From Lentisphaerota bacterium (GTDB lineage Bacteria; Verrucomicrobiota; Lentisphaeria; Oligosphaerales; Oligosphaeraceae): a DNA stretch of 5,457 nt. A program made the translations under genes and the position numbers. The DNA is taken from assembly GCA_012800565.1 (NCBI GenBank), contig JAAZIZ010000042.1, positions 1 through 5,457 on the forward strand. Direction: 5' to 3'. The notes beneath the pieces were generated by a model. It was given only the letters and a program-made list of their open reading frames with translations. It was not told where the DNA came from and searched no databases. Positions 1-5,457 of this stretch are shown here, piece by piece (position 1 is the first letter of the stretch; every line of letters starts with the position of its first letter).

Positions 1-1002
1 GCACTGCTGCAGCGCAGTGTCCCCTCTGATATCCTGGACCGGCTCTTCAAAGCAGTCCCTGCCAAGGAAACTGCGACCCGCAATTCCGGCGGCGAGATCA
101 TGCAAGCAGCGGCAGCGGCAGTGCCGGCGCTGGTGGGCGGCTCTGCAGATTTGAATCCCAGCACCAAGACATACCTGAAAGGACTGGGAGATTTCACGCC
201 GGAAAACCGCAGCGGACGGAATATCCACTACGGCATCCGGGAGCTGGGCATGGGCCTGGCCAGCAATGGCCTGGCGTTGTCCGGCACAGCCATCCCTTTC
301 AGCTCGACATTTATGGTCTTCTCTGACTATATGAAGCCGGCCCTGAGACTGGCAGCCATCCAGAACCTGCATGAAATTTTTGTCTTCACACACGACTCAA
401 TTTTTGTCGGTGAGGACGGACCTACTCACCAGCCCATTGAGCAGCTGGCGATGTTCCGGGCTATCCCTGGCATGACCGTGATCCGTCCGGCAGAGTCCAA
501 TGAGACGGCCCACGCCTGGGCCGCGGCCCTGCAGGCCGATGGCCCGGTCATTCTCTGCCTGACCCGCCAGAATGTCCCGAATCTGCCGGCTGAGATCGTC
601 CCCAAGATTGCCCTGAACCGGGGTGCGTATGTGATTTCCAGCGATGCTGACTTCGAGCTGCTGCTGATTGGCAGCGGTTCAGAGCTGTCCTGCGCCATGG
701 GCGCAGCAGACCTTTTGCGTAAGCAGGGCCGCAAAGTCCGGGTAGTATCCATGCCCAGCTGGGAGCTGTTTGAGAAGCAGTCCGCCGAGTATCGCGAGAG
801 CGTGCTGCCCGCCAGCTGCAGCCGCCGGGTGGCGGTGGAAGCCGCTAGCGGGTTCGGTTGGGAACGTTACGTAGGCAGCCAGGGGCTGATCCTGGGCATC
901 AACCATTTCGGTGCCTCCGGACCATATCAGGTCCTGGCCCGGGAATACGGCTTCACTGCCGAAGGCGTCTGCAATAACGTGCAGAAGTTCTTCGGGCTGT
1001 AA
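1..1002 (+). CDS. tkt: Transketolase, C-terminal part (5' end outside window)
   Basis: This is the last 333 residues of a thiamine-diphosphate transketolase, the cytoplasmic enzyme that moves two-carbon units between ketose and aldose phosphates in the non-oxidative pentose phosphate pathway. The frame is open from base 1, so the gene starts upstream; the ATG at 100 is internal, because the preceding residues (ATRNSGGEI) already match the family. In-window residues show GGSADL at 46-51, HYGIREL at 76-82 with the conserved Glu at 81 that activates thiamine diphosphate, HDSIFVGEDGPTHQPIEQ at 131-148 in the substrate-binding region, and LTRQ at 187-190 with the phosphate-contacting Arg. The C-terminal transketolase domain follows, with GSGSE at 224-228 and the usual ending FGASGPYQVLAREYGFT. 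These are the pyrimidine-binding and C-terminal domains; the diphosphate-binding domain lies outside. The gene ends in TAA, followed by a strong terminator. Full-length relatives are about 650-670 residues. A 1-deoxyxylulose-5-phosphate synthase is unlikely given the GGSADL and GEDGPTHQP motifs. Confidence 0.97.
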   Translation, partial: ALLQRSVPSDILDRLFKAVPAKETATRNSGGEIMQAAAAAVPALVGGSADLNPSTKTYLKGLGDFTPENRSGRNIHYGIRELGMGLASNGLALSGTAIPFSSTFMVFSDYMKPALRLAAIQNLHEIFVFTHDSIFVGEDGPTHQPIEQLAMFRAIPGMTVIRPAESNETAHAWAAALQADGPVILCLTRQNVPNLPAEIVPKIALNRGAYVISSDADFELLLIGSGSELSCAMGAADLLRKQGRKVRVVSMPSWELFEKQSAEYRESVLPASCSRRVAVEAASGFGWERYVGSQGLILGINHFGASGPYQVLAREYGFTAEGVCNNVQKFFGL

Positions 1003-1023
1003 ACATCCCCTGTCCTGAGAAGC

Positions 1024-1065
1024 AAAAGGCAATCCTCATCCGCCGGAGGGGGATTGCCTTTTTTT
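1024..1065 (+). terminator. Intrinsic terminator after transketolase
   Basis: A 12-bp perfect stem pairs AAAAGGCAATCC (1024-1035) with GGATTGCCTTTT (1051-1062). A small inner stem (TCC 1039-1041 with GGA 1045-1047) can form in the loop. A run of seven T occupies 1059-1065. It lies 21 bases after the transketolase stop and is a textbook rho-independent terminator on the + strand. On the - strand the tail is only four T, so it would work poorly there. The T tract ends just eight bases before the next start codon, leaving no obvious room for a separate promoter and leader. Confidence 0.92.
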
Positions 1066-1073
1066 AACTGCCC

Positions 1074-2045
1074 ATGACTGAATCCCTGGAATACATTCTG
1101 GCACCCATGGCAGGATATACCGACCTGCCTTTCCGGTACGCCTGCCGCAAATACGGCCTGCGTTATGCTTATACGGCCTTGATCGATGCCGGCGCACTGG
1201 TGCACGGCAACAGTGAAAACGCCAACATCCTGGCCCGGGGCGCCGAGGAGCCATATCTGGCCGTACAGCTGCTGGGAAGCATCCCTGCAGACCTGCAACA
1301 AGCCGTGGCCCTGCTGGACAAAATGGATTTTGATGCCATAGACTTCAATATGGGCTGCCCGGTCCGAAAAGTCATCCGGCGCGGGGCGGGAGCGGCATTG
1401 CTGCAGGACTTGGACCATGCTTTGAAGTGCCTGCGCATTTTGCGCCAAGGCACGCGGAAACCCCTGAGCGTCAAGACGCGGATCATATCTGAAGTAGACC
1501 CCGAACCTACGGTGCAGTTCTGCCTGGCCCTGCAATCTTGCGGCATCGACCAGCTGACCCTGCACGGCCGCCTGGCGGAGAAAGTCTATTCCGGACCGGT
1601 TGCGGGCAACATAATCCAGGCAGTGCGCACCGCGCTGTCAATACCGGTCTGCGCCAACGGCGGCATCTTCTCGCGCCAGGACGCTGTGGCCCTGGCGCAA
1701 GCTACAGGCTGCACCCGCCTGATGGTCGCGCGCGGGGCCATCGGCAATCCCTGGCTGTTCCGTTCGCTGTGCCAGGGGCAGGACGCCGCACCGCCCACTC
1801 ATGCGGAAGTATGTGCTCAGCTCTATGAGCATGTAGAGCAGCTGCGTGCTTTCTATGGCCTGGAGCGGAGCATGATTCTGGCCCGCAAAACCATCCTCAG
1901 TTACCTGGTCGGGCGCGGCTACCGCCGCAGTCTGCGGGCCCAGGCCACAAATATCAGCAGCTGGGAAGAATTCCTGCGTTTCTTCCGTTGCGTGGTCAGC
2001 GAAGGACCGCTTTCCCCAGCCAAGAATATCAGCCTGGAAACGTAA
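1074..2045 (+). CDS. dus: tRNA-dihydrouridine synthase (Dus family)
   Basis: The product is a 323-residue flavoenzyme that reduces specific uridines to dihydrouridine in tRNA, using FMN and NAD(P)H, in the cytoplasm. The FMN-binding TIM barrel opens with APMAGYTD at 10-17. QLLGS at 65-69 and FNMGCPVRKVIRRGAGAALL at 91-110 follow, the latter containing the catalytic Cys95. SVKTR at 132-136 carries the conserved Lys134, LTLHGR at 161-166 carries His164, NGGI is at 195-198, and the FMN-phosphate loop ARGAIGNPWLF is at 219-229. The helical tRNA-recognition domain fills roughly 243-310. Length is normal for the family. Motifs most resemble the DusB/NifR3 branch, but the C-terminal RKTILSYLVGRGYRRSLR stretch is not clear enough to fix the subtype or the tRNA position. 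ATG 1074 is forced: an in-frame TAA lies at 1065-1067 and the next Met (residue 12) is inside APMAG. No Shine-Dalgarno sequence sits at normal distance; the nearest, GGAGG at 1045-1049, is inside the terminator hairpin and 24 bases away. The gene converges on its downstream neighbour with a 10-base gap. Confidence 0.95.
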   Translation: MTESLEYILAPMAGYTDLPFRYACRKYGLRYAYTALIDAGALVHGNSENANILARGAEEPYLAVQLLGSIPADLQQAVALLDKMDFDAIDFNMGCPVRKVIRRGAGAALLQDLDHALKCLRILRQGTRKPLSVKTRIISEVDPEPTVQFCLALQSCGIDQLTLHGRLAEKVYSGPVAGNIIQAVRTALSIPVCANGGIFSRQDAVALAQATGCTRLMVARGAIGNPWLFRSLCQGQDAAPPTHAEVCAQLYEHVEQLRAFYGLERSMILARKTILSYLVGRGYRRSLRAQATNISSWEEFLRFFRCVVSEGPLSPAKNISLET

Positions 2046-2055
2046 GCCGCGCAGA

Positions 2056-3963
2056 TTACTGTTGCTGCTTCTGCCGCAGCAGGCGGGTTGGCGGACTATC
2101 CATCTGCAGCAGATTCTGCCATTGACGCGAAAGGTCGAGCATCTGCTTTACTCCTTCGACTTCCGGACAGACTCTATGAGCCCAGGCGAAGTGCTCCGCA
2201 GCCTGCGCGTACTGTTTTCTCCCGAAAGCGGCATATCCCCGGAAGAAAGCTGTGACATAGGAGTCAAAGAAAGCGTACATATTGGCTCCGCATTCATAGA
2301 CAAAAGCGGCGGCTTCGTCTTCCCCCAAATCAGTGAAATACTCGCCCACATAGACCACCAGGATATGGGGCACGCCGGAGTTGGTCAGATTCAGGGTCCA
2401 TTGTTCCGGATCAAAAAATATCTCCTTGCTGATGGCCATTGCCTGCTTGGGCTTCTGCTGCCGAAACAGAACAATGGCCTGCACCGCCTTACGGAACAGT
2501 TCATTGGACTTACTGATATTGCGGGCATAATGCGGATTCTCACGCAATTTTTCTCTGCACAGCTGGACAGCCTCCTCATCCTGCCCATCCCAAAGCAAGC
2601 TTCCGATCAGCACTTTTACCGCCGACGGATTGGGGTTGAGCGGATAATACACGGTTGCATACAGGTTTTCATTCTTGTACAGCCAGACCGGCATATAGAC
2701 GCTGGTAATAACCACCATCAGGATCAGATAGGCAACCACAAAGAGCAGCAGTACCCGGGGCAGTCCCGGCCGGGACCACTGTTTGTGCCGGCACCAGGCG
2801 TAGAGCAGGAAAGCGCAGAGCAGCAGCAGGAACATGGAGGGAAAATAGCTGTAGCGGTCGGCAAAATCAGTATTTCCCACGGAGACCAGCAAACCTACGA
2901 CGGGCAGCAGTGCCACCAGGAAGGCCAGCAGTCCGGGCAGGACTGCGCCCAGCAGCATCTGGCGGTACTCGCGCCGGAAGCTTAACCCCAGTACCAGCGC
3001 GAACACCGCGGCCAGGATGACTACCGGCAGGCGGGAATCCAGTTCCGGATTGTAGTGCGGGTACAGCGGGGACAGATTCAAGGGAACGAAGGTCTTGCAG
3101 AAATACAAGCCATAATTGTTGAGACTGATTTGCAGACGCTGGTAAAGCTGCAAACCGGAGATGTTCTTCGCCATTTCAGTATGCAGAGCCGCGCCGGACG
3201 GTTGGGGATAAGCAACATAACCCAGGATCAGCAGGCTCATCGGCAGCAACAGTTTTATCCAGGAGCGCCATTCAATCTTCTGGCGGTCGAAGAGCAGAAA
3301 CAGCGCGGCCAAGGCCGGCAGAGTCGCGAACATCGGCTTCACCAGCAGCGACAGAAACAGCAGCAGCACGGCTCCCCAGCTGATTTTCTCCCGGCGGCTG
3401 GCCCGGATAAAGAGGATCAAGGCCCATAGCCCCAGGAAAGTACTCAAGCCGTCCTTGCGCTCAGCCATCCAGACCACCGATTCAACCCGTTGCGGATGCA
3501 GAGCCCAGACCAGAACCATCAGTCCGGCATAAATCCGCGGCAGGCGCAGCCGGCTGCCGTCAGCACAGCGCCAAGTAAGCATCCGGGCCAGACGATAAAG
3601 TGCCGAGCAGCAAAGGACATGCCAGACGAGATTCTGCAGATGGCAGCCGCAGGAAAACAGTTTTTCTCCCCACAGCAGCCGGTCCAGCATATATGAGTAC
3701 ATCAGCAGCGGGCTGCGCAGCCCCAGGATCGGGGTTTTCCACCAGTAGCAGATATTGGTCCAGTTAAAGCGCAGCAGTTCCCCGCGTCCGATATAGAGCA
3801 CATCGTCGGAAAGGCGGTCTTTGGCCAGCAGGCAGCGCCCGAAAACCAGCAATACAGCCAACGCGAAAAGGATTTTCCAGGCCGCATCGGGATGGTTTTT
3901 CAGCCATTGCCTGATTCCAGCCGGAGCAGACAGCGTTGGGGTTGGAGGGGTATGCACTTCCAT
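2056..3963 (-). CDS. Multi-pass membrane GT-C/TMTC-like protein with TPR-like C-terminus
   Basis: This 635-residue integral inner-membrane protein resembles the bacterial relatives of eukaryotic TMTC O-mannosyltransferases (GT-C fold, DUF1736/PMT-like). Counting from ATG 3963, a short cytoplasmic tail precedes a first membrane helix at about 29-47. An Asp-Asp pair follows at 53-54 in the first outer loop, where GT-C enzymes place catalytic acids. Family-type motifs are HPQRVESVVWMAERKDGLS (156-174), LVKPMFATLP (207-216), VPLNLSPLYP (293-302) and ADRYSYFP (368-375). Hydrophobic stretches suggest about 10-12 membrane helices up to roughly residue 425. The remaining 200 residues are soluble and alpha-helical, with TPR-like repeats (around 445-480 and 575-610), probably outside the membrane. 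A lipid-linked sugar donor and protein or envelope acceptor are inferred from the family; the true substrate is unknown. Start: GTG 3969 is also possible (637 aa), but ATG 3963 has GAGGTG just upstream. It follows RNase D by 24 bases, probably in one transcript. The tail ends in Gln-rich QKQQQ and TAA. A large antisense frame across it is a shadow. Confidence 0.85.
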   Translation of the reverse strand: MEVHTPPTPTLSAPAGIRQWLKNHPDAAWKILFALAVLLVFGRCLLAKDRLSDDVLYIGRGELLRFNWTNICYWWKTPILGLRSPLLMYSYMLDRLLWGEKLFSCGCHLQNLVWHVLCCSALYRLARMLTWRCADGSRLRLPRIYAGLMVLVWALHPQRVESVVWMAERKDGLSTFLGLWALILFIRASRREKISWGAVLLLFLSLLVKPMFATLPALAALFLLFDRQKIEWRSWIKLLLPMSLLILGYVAYPQPSGAALHTEMAKNISGLQLYQRLQISLNNYGLYFCKTFVPLNLSPLYPHYNPELDSRLPVVILAAVFALVLGLSFRREYRQMLLGAVLPGLLAFLVALLPVVGLLVSVGNTDFADRYSYFPSMFLLLLCAFLLYAWCRHKQWSRPGLPRVLLLFVVAYLILMVVITSVYMPVWLYKNENLYATVYYPLNPNPSAVKVLIGSLLWDGQDEEAVQLCREKLRENPHYARNISKSNELFRKAVQAIVLFRQQKPKQAMAISKEIFFDPEQWTLNLTNSGVPHILVVYVGEYFTDLGEDEAAAFVYECGANMYAFFDSYVTAFFRGYAAFGRKQYAQAAEHFAWAHRVCPEVEGVKQMLDLSRQWQNLLQMDSPPTRLLRQKQQQ

Positions 3964-3966
3964 CAG

Positions 3967-3972
3967 CACCTC
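3967..3972 (-). promoter_or_regulatory. Shine-Dalgarno that decides the start of the membrane protein
   Basis: On the minus strand GAGGTG lies three bases before ATG 3963 (GAGG is five bases before it), matching six bases of the consensus GGAGGTGA. The alternative GTG start at 3969 overlaps this motif, so it could not use it. The ATG is therefore the better start. The site lies in the 24-base gap after the RNase D TGA stop, consistent with translation from a shared transcript. Confidence 0.7.
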
Positions 3973-3987
3973 AAAACAGACTAAGCA

Positions 3988-4389
3988 TCAGGGGGTAAAA
4001 TTGCTGCGCACCAGATTCTGCAATTCTTCTCCGAGCAGTTCTGCCCGCCAGCCACGCAGCAGCACACTGTCTATCGGCCACTGCCGGGCATCAGCCGCCA
4101 GAACCAAGGTGGAGATTTCCCGGCGGGAAGCAACCAGCGTGGGATCGATTTGGCGCAGTTCACAGCGCTTCTGCACATAATGCTGCAACCGGCCCACCCT
4201 TACCTTGTGCACCGCGACCGGCATTTTCATCACCGCCTGGGTCGGGCAGTGCTCCCGGGGAATGCTGAGACCACGACGGATGGCCTGCAGGACATCATTG
4301 CCGTAGCTTTTAATCATCTTCGGCCAGAAATTTTGCACCTGCCGCAGCTGGGACAGATTCTCGGGCAGCAACGCGACAGCATCCAGCAT
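3988..4389 (-). CDS. rnd: Ribonuclease D, C-terminal HRDC part downstream of in-frame TAG
   Basis: These 133 codons continue the RNase D frame after an in-frame TAG and one Gln codon. The first 45 residues complete the HRDC domain begun upstream. Residues 81-92 (IDPTLVASRREI) and 110-123 (LLRGWRAELLGEEL) are typical of the second helical HRDC-like domain that closes RNase D proteins. In E. coli RNase D these domains help bind RNA. No further stop or frameshift occurs before the TGA at 3990-3988. It may be expressed by readthrough of TAG, or by reinitiation at ATG 4389, which is three bases after the TAG and 14 bases after a GGTGA (4408-4404). Otherwise it is an untranslated remnant. Alone it has no catalytic residues. 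The start given assumes reinitiation. Identity as the RNase D C-terminus is firm; independent expression is not shown. The membrane-protein gene follows after 24 bases. Confidence 0.75.
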   Translation of the reverse strand: MLDAVALLPENLSQLRQVQNFWPKMIKSYGNDVLQAIRRGLSIPREHCPTQAVMKMPVAVHKVRVGRLQHYVQKRCELRQIDPTLVASRREISTLVLAADARQWPIDSVLLRGWRAELLGEELQNLVRSNFTP

Positions 4390-4392
4390 CTG

Positions 4393-4395
4393 CTA
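4393..4395 (-). other. In-frame TAG interrupting ribonuclease D
   Basis: The minus strand reads GTG ATG AGT GAT TAG CAG ATG CTG GAT across this point, with RNase D-like protein on both sides in the same frame (NRVMSD, stop, QMLDAVALLP). From memory, homologues such as E. coli RNase D have Glu at the matching position. GAG to TAG would be a single-base change. The alternatives are a sequencing error, amber readthrough or a real truncation. Confidence 0.9.
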
Positions 4396-5124
4396 ATCAC
4401 TCATCACCCGGTTCCTGGTTTTATCCAGCGCCCGGGCGGTTTTTTCCCGCCAGGTGGCCAGCTCGCGCAGCACCGCCAAGCGCTGCCGGTCCAGCCGGCC
4501 TGAACCTTTCACGCTCCGGTAGTACTGCTCGGGCGGTTCCTCAGCATAAAACTCCTCCCGGGAAAACAGTTTCATCTCCTCCAGGAACCAAGGCAGATTG
4601 CCCAAGGCAGAGATTTTGTCCTGGAGCAGCCGGGCCAATTCGGGCAGCCATTTCACATCTGCGGAGGCGTACTCAAGCTGCCGGTCGCTGAGCGGCCGCT
4701 GGAGCCAGTCGCTGCGGGTCTCGGATTTATCCAAGGTAAAAGCGAAGAACATTTCCAGCAGCTTCTGCAGTGAGCAGCCTTGGGTCAGCCCGCAGAATGC
4801 TCCTGCCAGCCGGGTATCAAAGATATTTTTCGGCAGGCCGCCGTGGCACCAGCGTCTGAGAATCGGCAAATCGCTGGTAGCTTCATGGAACACTTTCTGG
4901 ACGGCAGGGTTTTCCAGCAATGTGCGAAAAGCACTGCAGTCATCCACCTGGAGCGGGTCCACCACAGCGCAATGGTCTTTTCCCCAGGAGACCTGCACCA
5001 GGGCCAACCGGGGATAAAAGGTGCTGGACCACATGAATTCAGTGTCAACTGCCACCCGTGGCTGGGTCGAGGCTTCCTGGCAGAAAGCGGCAAAATCAGC
5101 GGTATTATCGATCCATAATGACAT
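4393..5124 (-). CDS. rnd: Ribonuclease D, catalytic part, ended early by TAG
   Basis: The reading frame encodes 243 residues of RNase D, a 3'-to-5' exoribonuclease of the DEDDy (DnaQ-like) superfamily that trims tRNA precursors and other small RNAs in the cytoplasm. All expected metal and catalytic residues are present: Asp27 and Glu29 in VAVDTEF (24-30), Asp85 in HEATSDLPIL (80-89), and Tyr152 with Asp156 in LEYASADVKWL (150-160). The exonuclease fold spans about 1-165, followed by a linker and the first half of an HRDC domain from about residue 210. The frame then meets TAG at codon 244 in the middle of that domain, while E. coli RNase D is about 375 residues; the missing part lies directly downstream in the same frame. 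ATG 5124 is the only sensible start: an in-frame TAA lies at 5136-5134 and Asp27 is at the normal distance. No clear Shine-Dalgarno precedes it (CAGATA ATG), and the preceding bases are AT-rich. Catalysis may survive, but RNA binding and folding would probably suffer. Confidence 0.93.
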   Translation of the reverse strand: MSLWIDNTADFAAFCQEASTQPRVAVDTEFMWSSTFYPRLALVQVSWGKDHCAVVDPLQVDDCSAFRTLLENPAVQKVFHEATSDLPILRRWCHGGLPKNIFDTRLAGAFCGLTQGCSLQKLLEMFFAFTLDKSETRSDWLQRPLSDRQLEYASADVKWLPELARLLQDKISALGNLPWFLEEMKLFSREEFYAEEPPEQYYRSVKGSGRLDRQRLAVLRELATWREKTARALDKTRNRVMSD

Positions 5125-5168
5125 TATCTGTTTTTATATTTGCCAAGTGATGGAGGCCAGAACCAAGC

Positions 5169-5216
5169 AACCGGCCGGGACAGAGGAAAAAAGCCGTGCA
5201 TTGTCCCAGGCCGGTT
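5169..5216. terminator. Long intergenic hairpin, putative bidirectional terminator
   Basis: AACCGGCCGGGACA (5169-5182) is the reverse complement of TGTCCCAGGCCGGTT (5202-5216) except for one bulged base (A5208), giving a 14-bp GC-rich stem with a 19-base loop. It lies within the 100 bases between the stop of the sugar isomerase gene (5225) and the start of RNase D (5124), so a terminator after the isomerase is the natural reading. However, the T tail (TTTTT, 5215-5219) is on the + strand. On the - strand, where both genes are read, the stem is followed only by TTGCTTGGTT, and a run of six T sits inside the loop. It may act weakly on the - strand and more strongly against antisense transcription. 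Confidence 0.6.
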
Positions 5217-5224
5217 TTTGCGTT

Positions 5225-5457
5225 TTACCAATTAAACGATTTGAAAGGTTCGCAGGGCGCGGCGGGGGCGTTGGCTTTGCATTCCTGCAGGTGCGCGATG
5301 CCGGCCTTGATTTCCGCAGCCACGGCATCCGGCGCCGAATACATTTCTTCAAACGACAGCCAGCCCTCAAATTTGGCGACTTTCAAGGCAAAAAACACTT
5401 CCTCATAATCTACCAATCCGCGCTCCAGAGAGCACTTGACCGCGCGCACCGATTCGC
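5225..5457 (-). CDS. Sugar phosphate isomerase/epimerase-like TIM barrel, C-terminal end (5' end outside window)
   Basis: Only the last 76 residues are in the window; the frame is open to the edge, and the GTG at 5449 is an internal Val codon rather than a credible start. The segment LERGLVDYEEVFFALKVAKFEGWLSFEEM matches the end of the xylose-isomerase-like/AP endonuclease 2 family. There the pattern 'G-x-V-D-(W/Y)-x-x-V-x-x-A-L-x-x-x-x-(F/Y)-x-G-(W)-L-S-x-E' forms the last barrel strands, and the Glu after WLSF usually binds the divalent metal. Such enzymes isomerise or epimerise sugars or inositols in the cytoplasm; the substrate cannot be read from this fragment. A further helix (about 45-58) and a Pro/Ala-rich tail ending in FNW precede the TAA. 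A long hairpin lies just downstream. Confidence 0.72.
   Translation of the reverse strand, partial: ESVRAVKCSLERGLVDYEEVFFALKVAKFEGWLSFEEMYSAPDAVAAEIKAGIAHLQECKANAPAAPCEPFKSFNW

Noticed and set aside
100..102. ATG as the start of the transketolase gene
   Set aside because: Codons 1-99 in the same frame already encode transketolase-like sequence, so the gene begins before the window.
927..1565. 212-codon minus-strand frame across the transketolase end and dus
   Set aside because: It runs through the terminator hairpin and antisense to two firmly identified genes, and its translation shows no family resemblance.
2063..2081. TGCTGC/GCAGCA hairpin near the convergent gene ends as a terminator
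   Set aside because: The stem has only six pairs, lies inside the coding end of the membrane protein, and has no T tract on either strand.
2062..2985. 307-codon open frame on the + strand opposite the membrane protein gene
   Set aside because: Its translation is Gln/His-rich without recognisable motifs and lies wholly antisense to a gene with clear family motifs. Long antisense frames are expected in GC-rich coding DNA.
3967..3969. GTG as the start of the membrane protein
   Set aside because: It overlaps the GAGGTG ribosome site that is correctly placed for ATG 3963.
5447..5449. GTG as the start of a small 74-residue protein
   Set aside because: The frame continues to the window edge and the residues match the end of a larger TIM-barrel enzyme, so the gene is cut by the window.

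Overview
The window is a bacterial chromosomal segment with moderately high GC, dense coding and short intergenic gaps. It carries housekeeping genes plus one large membrane protein. The organism cannot be fixed from sequence alone. A bacterial TMTC-like membrane protein, a two-HRDC-type RNase D and a xylose-isomerase-like sugar epimerase would suit a Gram-negative lineage such as the PVC group (for example Lentisphaerae), but that is a low-confidence guess. No mobile element, CRISPR array, tRNA or rRNA was seen.

Layout. On the + strand, positions 1-1002 are the C-terminal half of a transketolase whose start lies outside the window. A strong intrinsic terminator follows at 1024-1065. Only eight bases after its T tract begins a tRNA-dihydrouridine synthase (1074-2045). 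This gene converges, with a ten-base gap and no visible terminator, on a minus-strand block. Read 5' to 3', that block contains the C-terminal end of a sugar phosphate isomerase/epimerase-type TIM barrel (5457-5225, start outside the window), a 100-base intergenic region with a long hairpin, ribonuclease D (5124-3988), and a multi-pass GT-C/TMTC-like membrane protein with a TPR-like C-terminus (3963-2056). The last two are 24 bases apart and probably co-transcribed.

The most notable observation is that the RNase D reading frame is interrupted by one in-frame TAG at 4395-4393, codon 244 of a would-be 378-residue protein. The codons on both sides encode recognisable RNase D in the same frame. 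The stop falls inside the first HRDC domain, so this is not a natural domain boundary. A recent nonsense mutation, a base error, readthrough or reinitiation all remain possible. The five natural gene ends in the window use TAA (four) or TGA (one), never TAG.

Functionally the genes belong to separate systems: pentose phosphate metabolism, tRNA modification, tRNA/RNA 3' processing, probable cell-surface or periplasmic glycosylation, and sugar metabolism. I see no evidence that they form one novel pathway.
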